This document shows positions 34,901 through 40,013 of a DNA stretch of 64,000 bases, piece after piece; position 1 is the first letter of the stretch; the number at the start of each line of letters is the position of its first letter. The translations under genes and the position numbers were made by a program. This DNA is from Sphingobium lignivorans (GTDB lineage Bacteria; Pseudomonadota; Alphaproteobacteria; Sphingomonadales; Sphingomonadaceae). The stretch spans positions 1,488,001 through 1,552,000 of the forward strand of contig NZ_JACHKA010000001.1 in the NCBI RefSeq assembly GCF_014203955.1, written 5' to 3'. The notes below the pieces were generated by a model, which was not told where the DNA came from, did no database searches, and was given only the letters and a program-made list of their open reading frames with translations.

Positions 34901-37900
34901 GGATGCGGGCAACTATGTGCTTGGTTCGCTGGCGAACGGGACGGCCAACATCGCCAAGGCGGTGCTGACGCTGACGGCTTCGGACGATGCCCGGATCTAT
35001 GACGGCACGGCGCTTTCGGGCGGTCTGGTCGGCGTGACGGGCCTCATCCAGGGCGACACGATCAGCGGCGTGACGCAGGCGTTCGACAGCAAGGCCGCGG
35101 GCAACCGGGTCGTGAAGGTGAACGGCTGGACGCTGGACGACGGCAACGAGGGTGGCAACTACACGGTGGTGAAGGTCGATGCGGCCGGCACGATCGGGCG
35201 GAAGCTGCTCACCGGTGCCCTGGTCGGCACGGTCGGCAAGGTCTACGACGGCACGGCCGCCGCGACCCTGCTGGGCGCCAACCTGGACGGCGTGATCGCC
35301 GGCGACGCGGTGACGGTCTCGACAGCCAGCGCGAACTATGCCGACAAGAATGCCGGCACGCACAAGCTGGTCACGGTGAGCGGCATGGTGCTGAACGGCA
35401 CGGATGCAGACAACTACATCCTGCTCCACGACAGTGCCTCGGCCCATGTCGGCAAGATCGACGCACGCACCGTCAACGTCACCACCTTCGGACGCGGCGC
35501 CAAGACCTACGACGGAACCACCATGCTCACGGCGGCGCAGCTTGCGGCTCTGGAACTTGGTGTGGCGGATGCCGATACGGCGGCGCTGATGTTTGCGGAC
35601 GGCGTCAACTTTGACGGCAGCGTGCTCACCGGCACGCTGGCGGACCGCAACGCCGGCACCGGCAAGGTTGTGATCCTGAGCGGCTATGCCCTGAGCAACA
35701 ACGCGCTGGGCAACTATGTCCTCGCCGCCGCTCCGGCTCATGGCGTGGCAGATGTGGCCCGCAAGGCCCTGGTGCTGACCGCCGCAACCGACAGCAAGGT
35801 CTATGACGGCAACAACGCTTCGTCGGGCACGGTCATCCAGAACGGGCTCGTCAGCGGAGACACGGTGACCGCGACGCAGAAGTTCGACGGCAAGGATGCG
35901 GGCAACCGCGCTCTGGTGGTCGGCAACTGGTCGATTGAAGACGGCGCCGGTGGCGGCAACTATATTGTCAGCACCGTCGACGTCGCCGGCACCATCGCCA
36001 AGCGCACCGTCACGACCTCGATCACGGCCAACGACAGGATCTATGACGGAACGAATGTTGCCACCGGTACCTTCGCACCGCTGCAGAACATCGTGGACGG
36101 CGAAAGCCTGGGCATCACCGGCATGCTTACCTTCGATGACAAGCATGTCGGGTCCGGCAAGGCAGTGACGGTCAGCAATGCCACGCTGACGGGCATGGAC
36201 GCACGCAACTATGTGCTGGCTCCGATCGCCCAGGGCACTGCCTCGATCGGCAAGGCCCATCTGGTCCTCGCCACCGTGAATGACATCAAGGTGTATGATG
36301 GCTTGAGAGGGTCGTCTGCGGCGGTCCAGGCACATGGCCTGGTCTCGGGCGACAGCTTCACGGCCACCCAGTCCTTCGACACGAAGAATGCGGGCGCTCG
36401 TGCACTGACGATCAATGACGGCTGGACGGTCGACGATGGCAATGGCGGCAACAACTATGTCGTGACCCTCGACAACAACGCGGCAGGTGCGATCACGCAG
36501 CGCACGCTGGCGACGTCGGTCCTGGTGGACAGCCGGGAATATGACGGGACGACGTCTGCGACTGGTGTGTTCGGTCAGCTCGATAATCTGGTGGCTGGCG
36601 AGGATGTGACGCTGCAGGGCGGCATCCTGTCCTTTGCGAACCGCAATGCGGGCACGGGCAAGACCGTGAACGTGAGCGGCGCGATGCTGGCCGGCGCGGA
36701 TGCGGCGAACTACGTGCTGAGCACCGTGGCGAGCGGCACGGGCACGATCACGGCGAAGAACCTGATCCTGAACGCAGTGTCGGATACCAAGGTGTATGAT
36801 GGCCTGACGCACTCGAACGGTCTGGTCGAAGCGGTCGGTCTGGTGGGCGGCGACATCGTCAATGCCACCCAGAAGTTCGACGGCAAGAATGCCGGCGATC
36901 GCCTGCTGCAGGTCGATGGCTGGACGGTTGCGGACGGCAATGGCGGCAACAACTATGTTGTCATCGTTGGCGGCAGCGCGACCGGCCGGATCACGCCGAA
37001 GGAACTGCAGGTCACCTCGCAGGTCGACAACAAGACCTATGACGGCACGACGGCGGCGACTGGCACGATGACGGGCCTGTTCGGGATCGTGGGTCATGAC
37101 GACGTCACGGTTCAGGGCAGCGGCCAGTTCACCTTCGTGGATCGCAATGCCGGCAACGGCAAGGCGGTGACGGTGAGCGGGGTGAGCCTGTCGGGTGCGG
37201 ATGCGGGCAACTATGTGCTTGGTTCGCTGGCGAACGGGACGGCCAACATCGCCAAGGCGGTGCTGACGCTGACGGCTTCGGACGATGCCCGGATCTATGA
37301 CGGCACGGCGCTTTCGGGCGGTCTGGTCGGCGTGACGGGCCTCATCCAGGGCGACACGATCAGCGGCGTGACGCAGGCGTTCGACAGCAAGGCCGCGGGC
37401 AACCGGGTCGTGAAGGTGAACGGCTGGACGCTGGACGACGGCAACGAGGGTGGCAACTACACGGTGGTGAAGGTCGATGCGGCCGGCACGATCGGGCGGA
37501 AGCTGCTCACCGGTGCCCTGGTCGGCACGGTCGGCAAGGTCTACGACGGCACGGCCGCCGCGACCCTGCTGGGCGCCAACCTGGACGGCGTGATCGCCGG
37601 CGACGCGGTGACGGTCTCGACAGCCAGCGCGAACTATGCCGACAAGAATGCCGGCACGCACAAGCTGGTCACGGTGAGCGGCATGGTGCTGAACGGCACG
37701 GATGCAGACAACTACATCCTGCTCCACGACAGTGCCTCGGCCCATGTCGGCAAGATCGACGCACGCACCGTCAACGTCACCACCTTCGGACGCGGCGCCA
37801 AGACCTACGACGGAACCACCATGCTCGGATCCGGGCAGCTCGGTTCGCTTCTCTTCCTCGCGGCCGATGGCGACATCGACACGCAGGACCTGATGGCGGC

Positions 37901-39791
37901 CGACGGGGTCTGGCTGGACACCAGCCATGCAACCGGCATGCTCGCCGATCGCAATGCCGGAACCGGCAAGAGTGTCCTCCTCGGAGGCTATGCTCTGGGT
38001 GGAAACGAGGCGGGCAACTATGTCCTCGCATCCGGCACCGTGCATGGACTTGCCGACGTCGCTCGCGCCCAGCTCCTGCTGAACGCGGTCGCAGACAGCA
38101 AGGTCTATGACGGCACCAGCACTTCCCTGAAGCAGGTCCAGATCAACGGCCTCGTCCAGGGCGACAGCGTGACGGCAAGCCAGTCGTTCGACGGCAAGGA
38201 TGCAGGCGCTCGACTGCTCCGGGTGGGCGATGTCATGCTGGATGACGGCAATGATGGTGCGAACTATGCGATCGTGCTGGGCACGGCGGATGGGACCATC
38301 GCTCGCCGGACCCTGGTGGTGACGCTGGACAACGCCACCAAGGTGGAAGGCATGGTGGACCCGGCGCTCAGCTTCACGGTTGGCGGCGACGGTCTGGTCA
38401 GCGGCGACACGCTGGGCGGAACGGCGCAGCGCGAGGCAGGCGAATCCGTCGGCAACTACGCCATCAACGGGGGCAGCCTCGCGGCCGGCGCCAACTACAA
38501 CATCGAGTTCGCACCGGGCACTTTCACCATCACGGCGGGAACGAATAATCCCGACAATGGCGGCACCCCCGGCGGCGACAATGGCGGCACCCCCGGCGGC
38601 GACAATGGCGGCACCCCCGGCGGCGACAATGGCGGCACCCCCGGCGGCGAAAACGGTGGCACCCCCGGCGGCGACAACGGCGGCACCCCCGGTGGCGACA
38701 ATGGTGGCACCCCCGGCGGCGACAACGGCGGCACCCCCGGCGGCGACAACGGTGGCACCCCCGGCGGCGACAACGGCGGCACCCCCGGTGGCGACAATGG
38801 CGGCACCCCCGGTGGCGACAACGGTGGCACCCCTGGCGGCGACAACGGTGGCACCCCTGGCGGCGACAATGGCGGGACCCCCGGCGGCGACAATGGCGGG
38901 ACCCCCGGCGGCGACAACGGTGGCACCCCCGGCGGCGACAATGGCGGCACCCCCGGCGGCGACAACGGTGGCACCCCCGGCGGCGACAATGGCGGGACAC
39001 CCGGCGGCGACAACGGTGGCACCCCTGGCGGCGACAACGGCGGCACCCCTGGCGGCGACAATGGCGGCACCCCTGGCGGCGACAACGGTGGCACCCCCGG
39101 CGGCGACAATGGTGGGACCCCCGGCGGCGACAATGGCGGCACCCCCGGCGGCACCCCCGGTGGCGACAACGGTGGCACCCCCGGTGGCGACAACGGTGGC
39201 ACCCCCGGCGGCGACAATGGCGGCACCCCCGGCGGCGACAATGGCGGCACCCCCGGCGGCGACAATGGCGGTACCCCCGGCGGCGACAATGGCGGCACCC
39301 CCGGCGGCGACAATGGTGGCACCCCCGGCGGCGACAATGGCGGCACCCCTGGCGGCGACAATGGTGGCACCCCCGGCGGCGACAATGGCGGTACCCCCGG
39401 CACCATCACGCCCGAGATCGTGAAGGAGGCCGAGCAGCTCGGCGACCTGGCGACGCGTCCGCTTTCGAAAACGATGCTCCAGTGGGGAACGCTCCCCGCC
39501 GGCGCCACCGGGTTCAATCCGTACGCGGCCTCCGGCTCGGGCGGTGCGGCCTTCCTTCCCGGGGTGGTGGCAGATACGGTCCAGGTGACCTTCGATGGTG
39601 CCACCGGAACCTTCGTGGTGGGCGACACCTCTGCCGAGGGTCAGGCTTCGGGCCAGGAAGATGATCTCGATCTGGTCTGCCGTGTGGGCGGCCGCGAGAG
39701 CCAGGATGAATGTTCGGCGATCGGGGGACGTGGTCTTCCCCACTCGACGAACAGGGTGATTGCGCCAAATCTGCGCTTCACCTCCAAGTGA
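19986..39791 (+). CDS. giant two-partner-secretion adhesin with YDG repeats
   Basis: 6601 residues in one uninterrupted frame. Signal peptide ends at PAFAQ (residue 35). A filamentous-haemagglutinin-type TPS domain follows (LPTGGQIVMGQAAI, INKNGIVVGKTGEINVGGRFVGST), then about 2400 residues of Gly/Thr/Ser/Ala-rich beta-helix passages. From about residue 2755 to 6090 there are roughly 39 repeats built around KVYDGTT-like cores with DRNAGTGK and DAGNYVL motifs (YDG/MBG type). One MBG-like domain, a GGTPGGDN linker (6192-6472) and a 129-residue C-terminal domain with Cys6565 and Cys6576 complete it; no other cysteine was noticed. The transporter gene follows. Expected role: surface adhesion and biofilm formation. 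Confidence 0.93.
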   Translation: MPARSSVRSATLKSLPIFGLSLAGLLPMTAPAFAQTLPTGGQIVMGQAAIETHGQTTTVQQSSSKAIIDWNGFSVAKGATVDFRNGKNGATLNRVKGNEASLINGLMKSEGSVYLINKNGIVVGKTGEINVGGRFVGSTQDMSNESFLAGGDLTLSGASEATIVNYGKIGSVGGDVALVAAKVINEGEIRAANGDVGLLAGYQVLLRDQALSDGKFSVVIGGVGTSVTNAGSIEAVNAELRAQGGNVYALAGNTSGVINATGVSTRDGRIFLTAGEGGEAHISGTLAARKADGAGGTIEVTGTNILLDQGAKLDASGTTGGTVLVGGDWQGGADASLRVADHDLQTANAVVMAPNATIDVSGTEGAGGTAVLWSDAYTNFTGRIDAHGATNGGMVETSSKGNLQAVGQVDASGVAGKAGQWLLDPADITISSAATNNGNFAGSDPFTFTPTSSTSVANVSQINSALSAGTSVRIATGTTSPTGGFGDITLDAGATIAKTGSADATLSLLAYRHIKLNGSITASGAGTGKLNVVLNSRYDDAANGTRVGSVAVAGSINTNGGNLIIGGGVDAAGAAQDAATSGVDITGVINASGGNVAIKGANTGSASNGIRFGSGGSIITSGTGSISIEGSATGSNHAISILSGAGAITAGSGGILLKGTAQTGSAISSASTADITSAGGITLTGNRNVTITNRLVASGASGAINVGTTAGNISLGALSGPGDITVVSPGTLAFGAVTQTGAGNMLFSSGGALSTTATISKTGGDLSTLTLKAATDLSVGGAITASTGGKINVYLNSRANDGASGTITISKSIGTAGGDLVAWGGSALPNLADLAATGSAKSTAIDAHGILVTGTGTTLDAAGGNIGLAGEAHSVKGNSGNAAVRFEAGTVIKTSGTGSIGIKATGNANYGLVSLATMSTTSGAINLLGTSAGAAFAGVGVLLSNGAVVSTGSGNITMQGQATGADTGLMINSNTGAGITSTSGKISLTGTASGANAVEGIAFIGAGVQTISTGGAISMTASGGTTSFNNGVRPKTALLLGVGGTPLTISAGGDLTINASATSAADTAITAQAGGASSQLPSGSFISSGGTLSINAGAPSKGIVMGDMAITAGSNASIESSSGDITFGQFTSNGGTVSVKAAGKLTTGAVNLATTGNTLLQGDGLSLGAITKKGSAAGASNLTIKSTTNIVLDNDITTESGAGKMNVTLNSRSNDGATGSITVNKKIASGGGDINFYGGSAADMSGAAIGSTTGISVSLLAGSTVDANGGNIFMRGGDLNSVASNGIFLGGTVTTNGTGGITGYGNTGSNYTGVYIAGATMAAGDGGIKLVGATSNIGSPANGSGVRIAGSVAANITTTGDLTLTGTSTGYLGIRVDTSAAGTVLKGTNVALNGYSLGGATSTNGILFSNTQDIKITGTNKVTITGTGGATNAGGTSKSAISFGTATSNPAMATIEAGSGGVLIDGTGADSNATFSFDTWMGTADETAPNIKIVSAGAVEMLGNRGVVYRGTITQTGGGASKLSAQAGVVLLNKYTGTNADSLTLSNLSGNIRVLGTIATTKDLKIEAAGVGGSVLVSGSPVATDAALTSGGALIITALEGVTTQALSQTGTTGVVEIRSDTGAVSTGAIDIRTAARTDIKAATTLTTGAITLNGASAVTLDAGAALTPAVITKKAIATGASSLTLKSASDITIGNAITTEANAGKLDVTINARSGGAAIGTVRVNADVITQGGAIAIGGGATGAEGAMGSTNSGILLASGIKLDARRAGTDGGNISLISKATSADAIWLNSTSSILSSGSGSITLDGDASASTGGRGITISGSTIQTGTGAISLTGKSNTWAAIGINNPTDTLISTAGDVTLTGSSPTNTGIWKSNTGLLTVTGRNVTLDGKSTGGANSIQGIFLNHNGAVDITGTNSVTLKGTGGALAGTSSASAITFGSSSYNTAVTINAGSGGLSIDANAESTAAWGFDNYSPSGASAVKYNVAGAINVTSNKGVLMYGKITQTGSAASTITSTGGTVVLGRTGFVDTSFEGALTASGLDVNSGALSVGGALSATATGTAINLGTVTAKSSMMLDAVTSITTGTITQPSNTNTGDLTLKAGTTISTGAINWATGNMTLSAGSDLTPAAITKIAGSLGTSTLTVKSNGNVTVANAIQAAAGAGPLNVTLNSRAADAANGTVTVSTAITTRGGNILLRGGSSALATISDPSASAAAFTAFATEMGKTGTAINLSNAGLLNAGGGDIQLRGTSATAGLSLTAGTLATTGTGAIKLYGYSSSATASGAGSAVNITGANVSTVDGDLTVVGATNQLANSDAVHLENASVTSSKGNVLIAGASRRGAAGTGNLTGVVMKNAIVGVNGAGAAGNLTIIGQGGGGATGGVGVYVAGGSVVSTSSGTTSILGGSGGGSGTTNYGIYLDQNGSASPLVNTTGSGAVTLEGRIGGLDNQTIGGTDIGIYQGPNGSAVIGNGGSGGLTLIANKMALNNGGGSPALLNTTGALVLRPQAGGNFIVDSNILPALIANNSYRANYSSVTFGSTDAASLIFNTTATANTYAATAPLNLASGGTIAIGGTGPLTAAGGLALQAGGAVTQSVAITTNSLRGKAGSLTLTNALNEIAGLGPMAVTSDLSLATRNGLTINGAVTTGTGLVRAGGDLTFAAGSSLAASGAGTALNLTTGTKVINQAGASALSTPGGRWLLWSQAPTSDSLDALAYGFRQYGAVYGATAPALATGNGVLYTDTPSVSVALTGTYSRDYDGTTDAALAQSNFVATGLTGTERATVYSTASFDTKNVGTGKTILADDLAVVVRDGSVKVFGYTLSNFSATGAIGVITPKLLTAGLTGNVSKVYDAGLSAVMQASNYTLTGVIDGETVDLVKPANGLFADKNAGNNKLVTVGGLALSGADASNYTVASSVSGNIGTITPKELTASLTGVVSKTYDGSTVAAVMASNVAFDGVLGLDAVTAASGLTGTYADRNAGTGKIIDAQGLRLTGVDAANYTVSSSVSGAIGTILAKALTLTAVADSKTYDGTTLSGGTVRVTGLVLGDDVSATQSFNSRDAGARTLQVDDVYVISDGFGGANYVVTKGAEVSGTIAKRLVTTTVNAQDKIYDGQTGATGSFSSLANRLLSDDVSLDTSNGHLAFLDRNAGTGKAVVASGYGLTGADAANYTLGAIGAGVANIDKATLTLTAVADSKTYDGNTLSAATVLSSGLISGDMVVATQAFDSKNAGSRNLSVNGWTISDGNGGGNYVVAKVDALGTIGKKTISGQLSGIISKVYDGTTNAVLSGTSLDGVLSGDTVVVSAGLATYADKNAGANKLVTVTGMALGGADGGNYVLAQDHASAHVGTITARQVVAASTGAGAKTYDGSNLLANGQLGTISFVAADADTLAMMASDGVTFDSSGVSGTLVDRNAGTGKVVTLTGYALANNGHGNYVLAGSTAQGMADVARKALVLTAVTDHKVYDGAVTSLGVVQSSGLIAGDTVSATQIFDSKDAGARMLVVDDYAVADGNGGGNYAVTRNAAAGLIDKRAVSTSLIANDKVYDGTTAATGSFGTINNVVSGEALNVVGTLTFDSRNAGANRAVSVSDATLTGADARNYVLDPIADGSASISKANLILTAGVDTKVYDGKTDSAGTVVATGLGAGDSFTATQSFDGKDAGIRTLNVNGGYQVLDGNGGDNYIVTLATNAGTITKRVVTTGVIVDSKVYDGTTDATGSFSVLDNVLTGETVLMDGGILTFADRNAGVGKAVTVTGATLTGADAGNYVLSTVANGTGTITARELTLTAVADTKIYDGGVGSSGFVHIDGLVTGDNVIATQVFDGKTAGDHLLQVKDWTVSDGNRGDNYTVRIGDAVAGTIEKRVINAAVIVNDKVYDGTTAAVGTFAGLTGYVSGDDIGMDSSSGTLAFLDRNAGNGKAVTVTGANLSGADAGNYVLGNVASGTANIAKATLTLTASDDAKVYDGTVLSNGIVGVTGLVNGDLIDGVTQAFDSKAAGNRALKVNGWTITDGNEGGNYTVVKVDAAGTIDRKTISGALAGVVSKVYDGTDAATILPTNLDGVIAGDSVTVTAANASYADKNAGTNKLVTVSGMVLNGMDAANYVLDQDHASAHVGTITARQVTLSTTGHGAKVYDGTTHLGAAQLGTLSFVLADGDATTSALLLADGVTADASMVFGTFDDRNAGTGKGVTLSGYALANNALGNYVLANDTVHGLANIAKATLTLTASGDAKVYDGTVLSNGIVGVTGLVNGDLIDGVTQAFDSKAAGNRALKVNGWTITDGNEGGNYTVVKVDAAGTIDRKTISGALAGVVSKVYDGTDAATILPTNLDGVIAGDSVTVTAANASYADKNAGTNKLVTVSGMVLNGTDAANYVLDQDHASAHVGTITARQVSLSTTGRGTKVYDGTTHLGLAQMGDISFVAAQGDADTWALLQADGVWLDDSGVTGVLADRNAGTGKSAVLSGFALANNGAGNYVLASPAAQAVVDVARKTLTLTASSDSKVYDGSVLSAGSVMVDGLVGGDTLVATQSFDSRNAGNRALKVSSSEISDGNGGNNYLVVKVDAAGTIAKRTVSSAVSANDKVYDGTVTATGTFAEIVNKVSGDQLTVNADLSFADRNAALGKMVTVTNARLEGADAANYQLDPIAVTSNVATIHKAVLTLTASADHKVYNGDNLSSGMVQQSGLVSGDSFTATQIFDSKNAGSRTLQVDGWTVDDGVGGNNYVVVRGAAAAGVIDRRTLTTSVLVDSREYDGTTSATGVFGQLDNLVAGEDVTLQGGILSFANRNAGTGKTVNVSGAMLAGADAANYVLSTVASGTGTITAKNLILNAVSDTKVYDGLTHSNGLVEAVGLVGGDIVNATQKFDGKNAGDRLLQVDGWTVADGNGGNNYVVIVGGSATGRITPKELQVTSQVDNKTYDGTTAATGTMTGLFGIVGHDDVTVQGSGQFTFVDRNAGNGKAVTVSGVSLSGADAGNYVLGSLANGTANIAKAVLTLTASDDARIYDGTALSGGLVGVTGLIQGDTISGVTQAFDSKAAGNRVVKVNGWTLDDGNEGGNYTVVKVDAAGTIGRKLLTGALVGTVGKVYDGTAAATLLGANLDGVIAGDAVTVSTASANYADKNAGTHKLVTVSGMVLNGTDADNYILLHDSASAHVGKIDARTVNVTTFGRGAKTYDGTTMLTAAQLAALELGVADADTAALMFADGVNFDGSVLTGTLADRNAGTGKVVILSGYALSNNALGNYVLAAAPAHGVADVARKALVLTAATDSKVYDGNNASSGTVIQNGLVSGDTVTATQKFDGKDAGNRALVVGNWSIEDGAGGGNYIVSTVDVAGTIAKRTVTTSITANDRIYDGTNVATGTFAPLQNIVDGESLGITGMLTFDDKHVGSGKAVTVSNATLTGMDARNYVLAPIAQGTASIGKAHLVLATVNDIKVYDGLRGSSAAVQAHGLVSGDSFTATQSFDTKNAGARALTINDGWTVDDGNGGNNYVVTLDNNAAGAITQRTLATSVLVDSREYDGTTSATGVFGQLDNLVAGEDVTLQGGILSFANRNAGTGKTVNVSGAMLAGADAANYVLSTVASGTGTITAKNLILNAVSDTKVYDGLTHSNGLVEAVGLVGGDIVNATQKFDGKNAGDRLLQVDGWTVADGNGGNNYVVIVGGSATGRITPKELQVTSQVDNKTYDGTTAATGTMTGLFGIVGHDDVTVQGSGQFTFVDRNAGNGKAVTVSGVSLSGADAGNYVLGSLANGTANIAKAVLTLTASDDARIYDGTALSGGLVGVTGLIQGDTISGVTQAFDSKAAGNRVVKVNGWTLDDGNEGGNYTVVKVDAAGTIGRKLLTGALVGTVGKVYDGTAAATLLGANLDGVIAGDAVTVSTASANYADKNAGTHKLVTVSGMVLNGTDADNYILLHDSASAHVGKIDARTVNVTTFGRGAKTYDGTTMLGSGQLGSLLFLAADGDIDTQDLMAADGVWLDTSHATGMLADRNAGTGKSVLLGGYALGGNEAGNYVLASGTVHGLADVARAQLLLNAVADSKVYDGTSTSLKQVQINGLVQGDSVTASQSFDGKDAGARLLRVGDVMLDDGNDGANYAIVLGTADGTIARRTLVVTLDNATKVEGMVDPALSFTVGGDGLVSGDTLGGTAQREAGESVGNYAINGGSLAAGANYNIEFAPGTFTITAGTNNPDNGGTPGGDNGGTPGGDNGGTPGGDNGGTPGGENGGTPGGDNGGTPGGDNGGTPGGDNGGTPGGDNGGTPGGDNGGTPGGDNGGTPGGDNGGTPGGDNGGTPGGDNGGTPGGDNGGTPGGDNGGTPGGDNGGTPGGDNGGTPGGDNGGTPGGDNGGTPGGDNGGTPGGDNGGTPGGDNGGTPGGDNGGTPGGDNGGTPGGTPGGDNGGTPGGDNGGTPGGDNGGTPGGDNGGTPGGDNGGTPGGDNGGTPGGDNGGTPGGDNGGTPGGDNGGTPGGDNGGTPGTITPEIVKEAEQLGDLATRPLSKTMLQWGTLPAGATGFNPYAASGSGGAAFLPGVVADTVQVTFDGATGTFVVGDTSAEGQASGQEDDLDLVCRVGGRESQDECSAIGGRGLPHSTNRVIAPNLRFTSK
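31826..32413 (+). repeat. 588-bp direct repeat, copy 1
   Basis: Matches 32636-33223 at an offset of 810 bp with about a dozen base differences. It covers two YDG units; the offset is 270 codons, so reading frame is kept. Confidence 0.85.
32636..33223 (+). repeat. 588-bp direct repeat, copy 2
   Basis: Second copy of the block at 31826-32413, separated from it by 222 bp of a different YDG unit. Confidence 0.85.
34203..35528 (+). repeat. 1.33-kb near-identical direct repeat, copy 1
   Basis: Corresponds to 36501-37826 (offset 2298 bp, 766 codons). Apart from A34212 versus G36510 near the left edge, no difference was noticed in either DNA or protein (442 codons). Confidence 0.9.
36501..37826 (+). 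repeat. 1.33-kb near-identical direct repeat, copy 2
   Basis: Second copy of 34203-35528. The unique spacer between the copies is 972 bp. Silent sites are also identical, so the duplication or conversion is recent. Confidence 0.9.
38559..39401 (+). repeat. 24-bp minisatellite encoding GGTPGGDN
   Basis: Thirty-four full 24-bp units plus one 12-bp partial unit (near 39145) and a terminal GGTPG. One unit carries GGEN. Units differ by a few synonymous changes (GGC/GGT, AAC/AAT, CCC/CCT). Because the unit is a multiple of three, copy-number change would alter linker length without shifting frame. Probably a flexible wall-crossing or stalk linker. Confidence 0.93.
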
Positions 39792-39833
39792 CCGGGTAGG
39801 CGCGGCGGGGTGTCGCGCTCCCGGTGACGGATG

Positions 39834-39867
39834 GGCACGGCCTGCAAGCTGCAGGCCGTGCCTTTTT
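39834..39867 (+). terminator. rho-independent terminator after the adhesin
   Basis: Perfect 13-bp stem GGCACGGCCTGCA / TGCAGGCCGTGCC with a 3-nt AGC loop followed by TTTTTGTTT. It lies 42 bp after the adhesin stop and before tpsB. Confidence 0.92.
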
Positions 39868-39870
39868 GTT

Positions 39871-40013
39871 TGCGACTAACTTTAAATATAGTCCGGCGTT
39901 TTCGGGGTGAATAAAGAAGTATTACATTGTAACGCATTGTATCATCTAGTGATATATTAATAATAACTCCAAAATTATACATTTGTTAACCTAGATGTTG
40001 CAGAAGCATCCTC
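39871..40013 (+). promoter_or_regulatory. tpsB promoter region
   Basis: AT-rich 143-bp segment downstream of the adhesin terminator, so tpsB needs its own promoter here. It contains TTACATTGTAACGCATTGTA (TGTAAC at 39928-39933) and a perfect inverted repeat TATCA-TCTAG-TGATA at 39940-39954. Confidence 0.5.

Larger units (their letters stand above)
28240..38260 (+). repeat. YDG-repeat array within the adhesin
   Basis: About 39 degenerate protein repeats of roughly 75-100 residues, each opening with a K-x-YDG core and later carrying NAG and NY motifs. Repeats are diverged from each other except where recent duplications have copied blocks. One core is changed to YDA (near 28545) and one to YNG (near 34000). 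Confidence 0.85.

Noticed and set aside
38559..39401. Possible CRISPR array (short regular repeats)
   Set aside because: There are no unique spacers: the 24-bp units are contiguous, in frame and encode GGTPGGDN. No cas genes are present.
27996..39743. A 3915-codon open frame antisense to the adhesin
   Set aside because: It mirrors the repeats of the sense gene, has no recognisable domain, and arises because the biased GC-rich codons of the adhesin rarely yield antisense stops.
19986..39791. RTX or LapA-type (type I secreted) adhesin
   Set aside because: There are no RTX nonapeptides or type I secretion genes; a Sec signal, a TPS domain and an adjacent FhaC-type pore indicate two-partner secretion.
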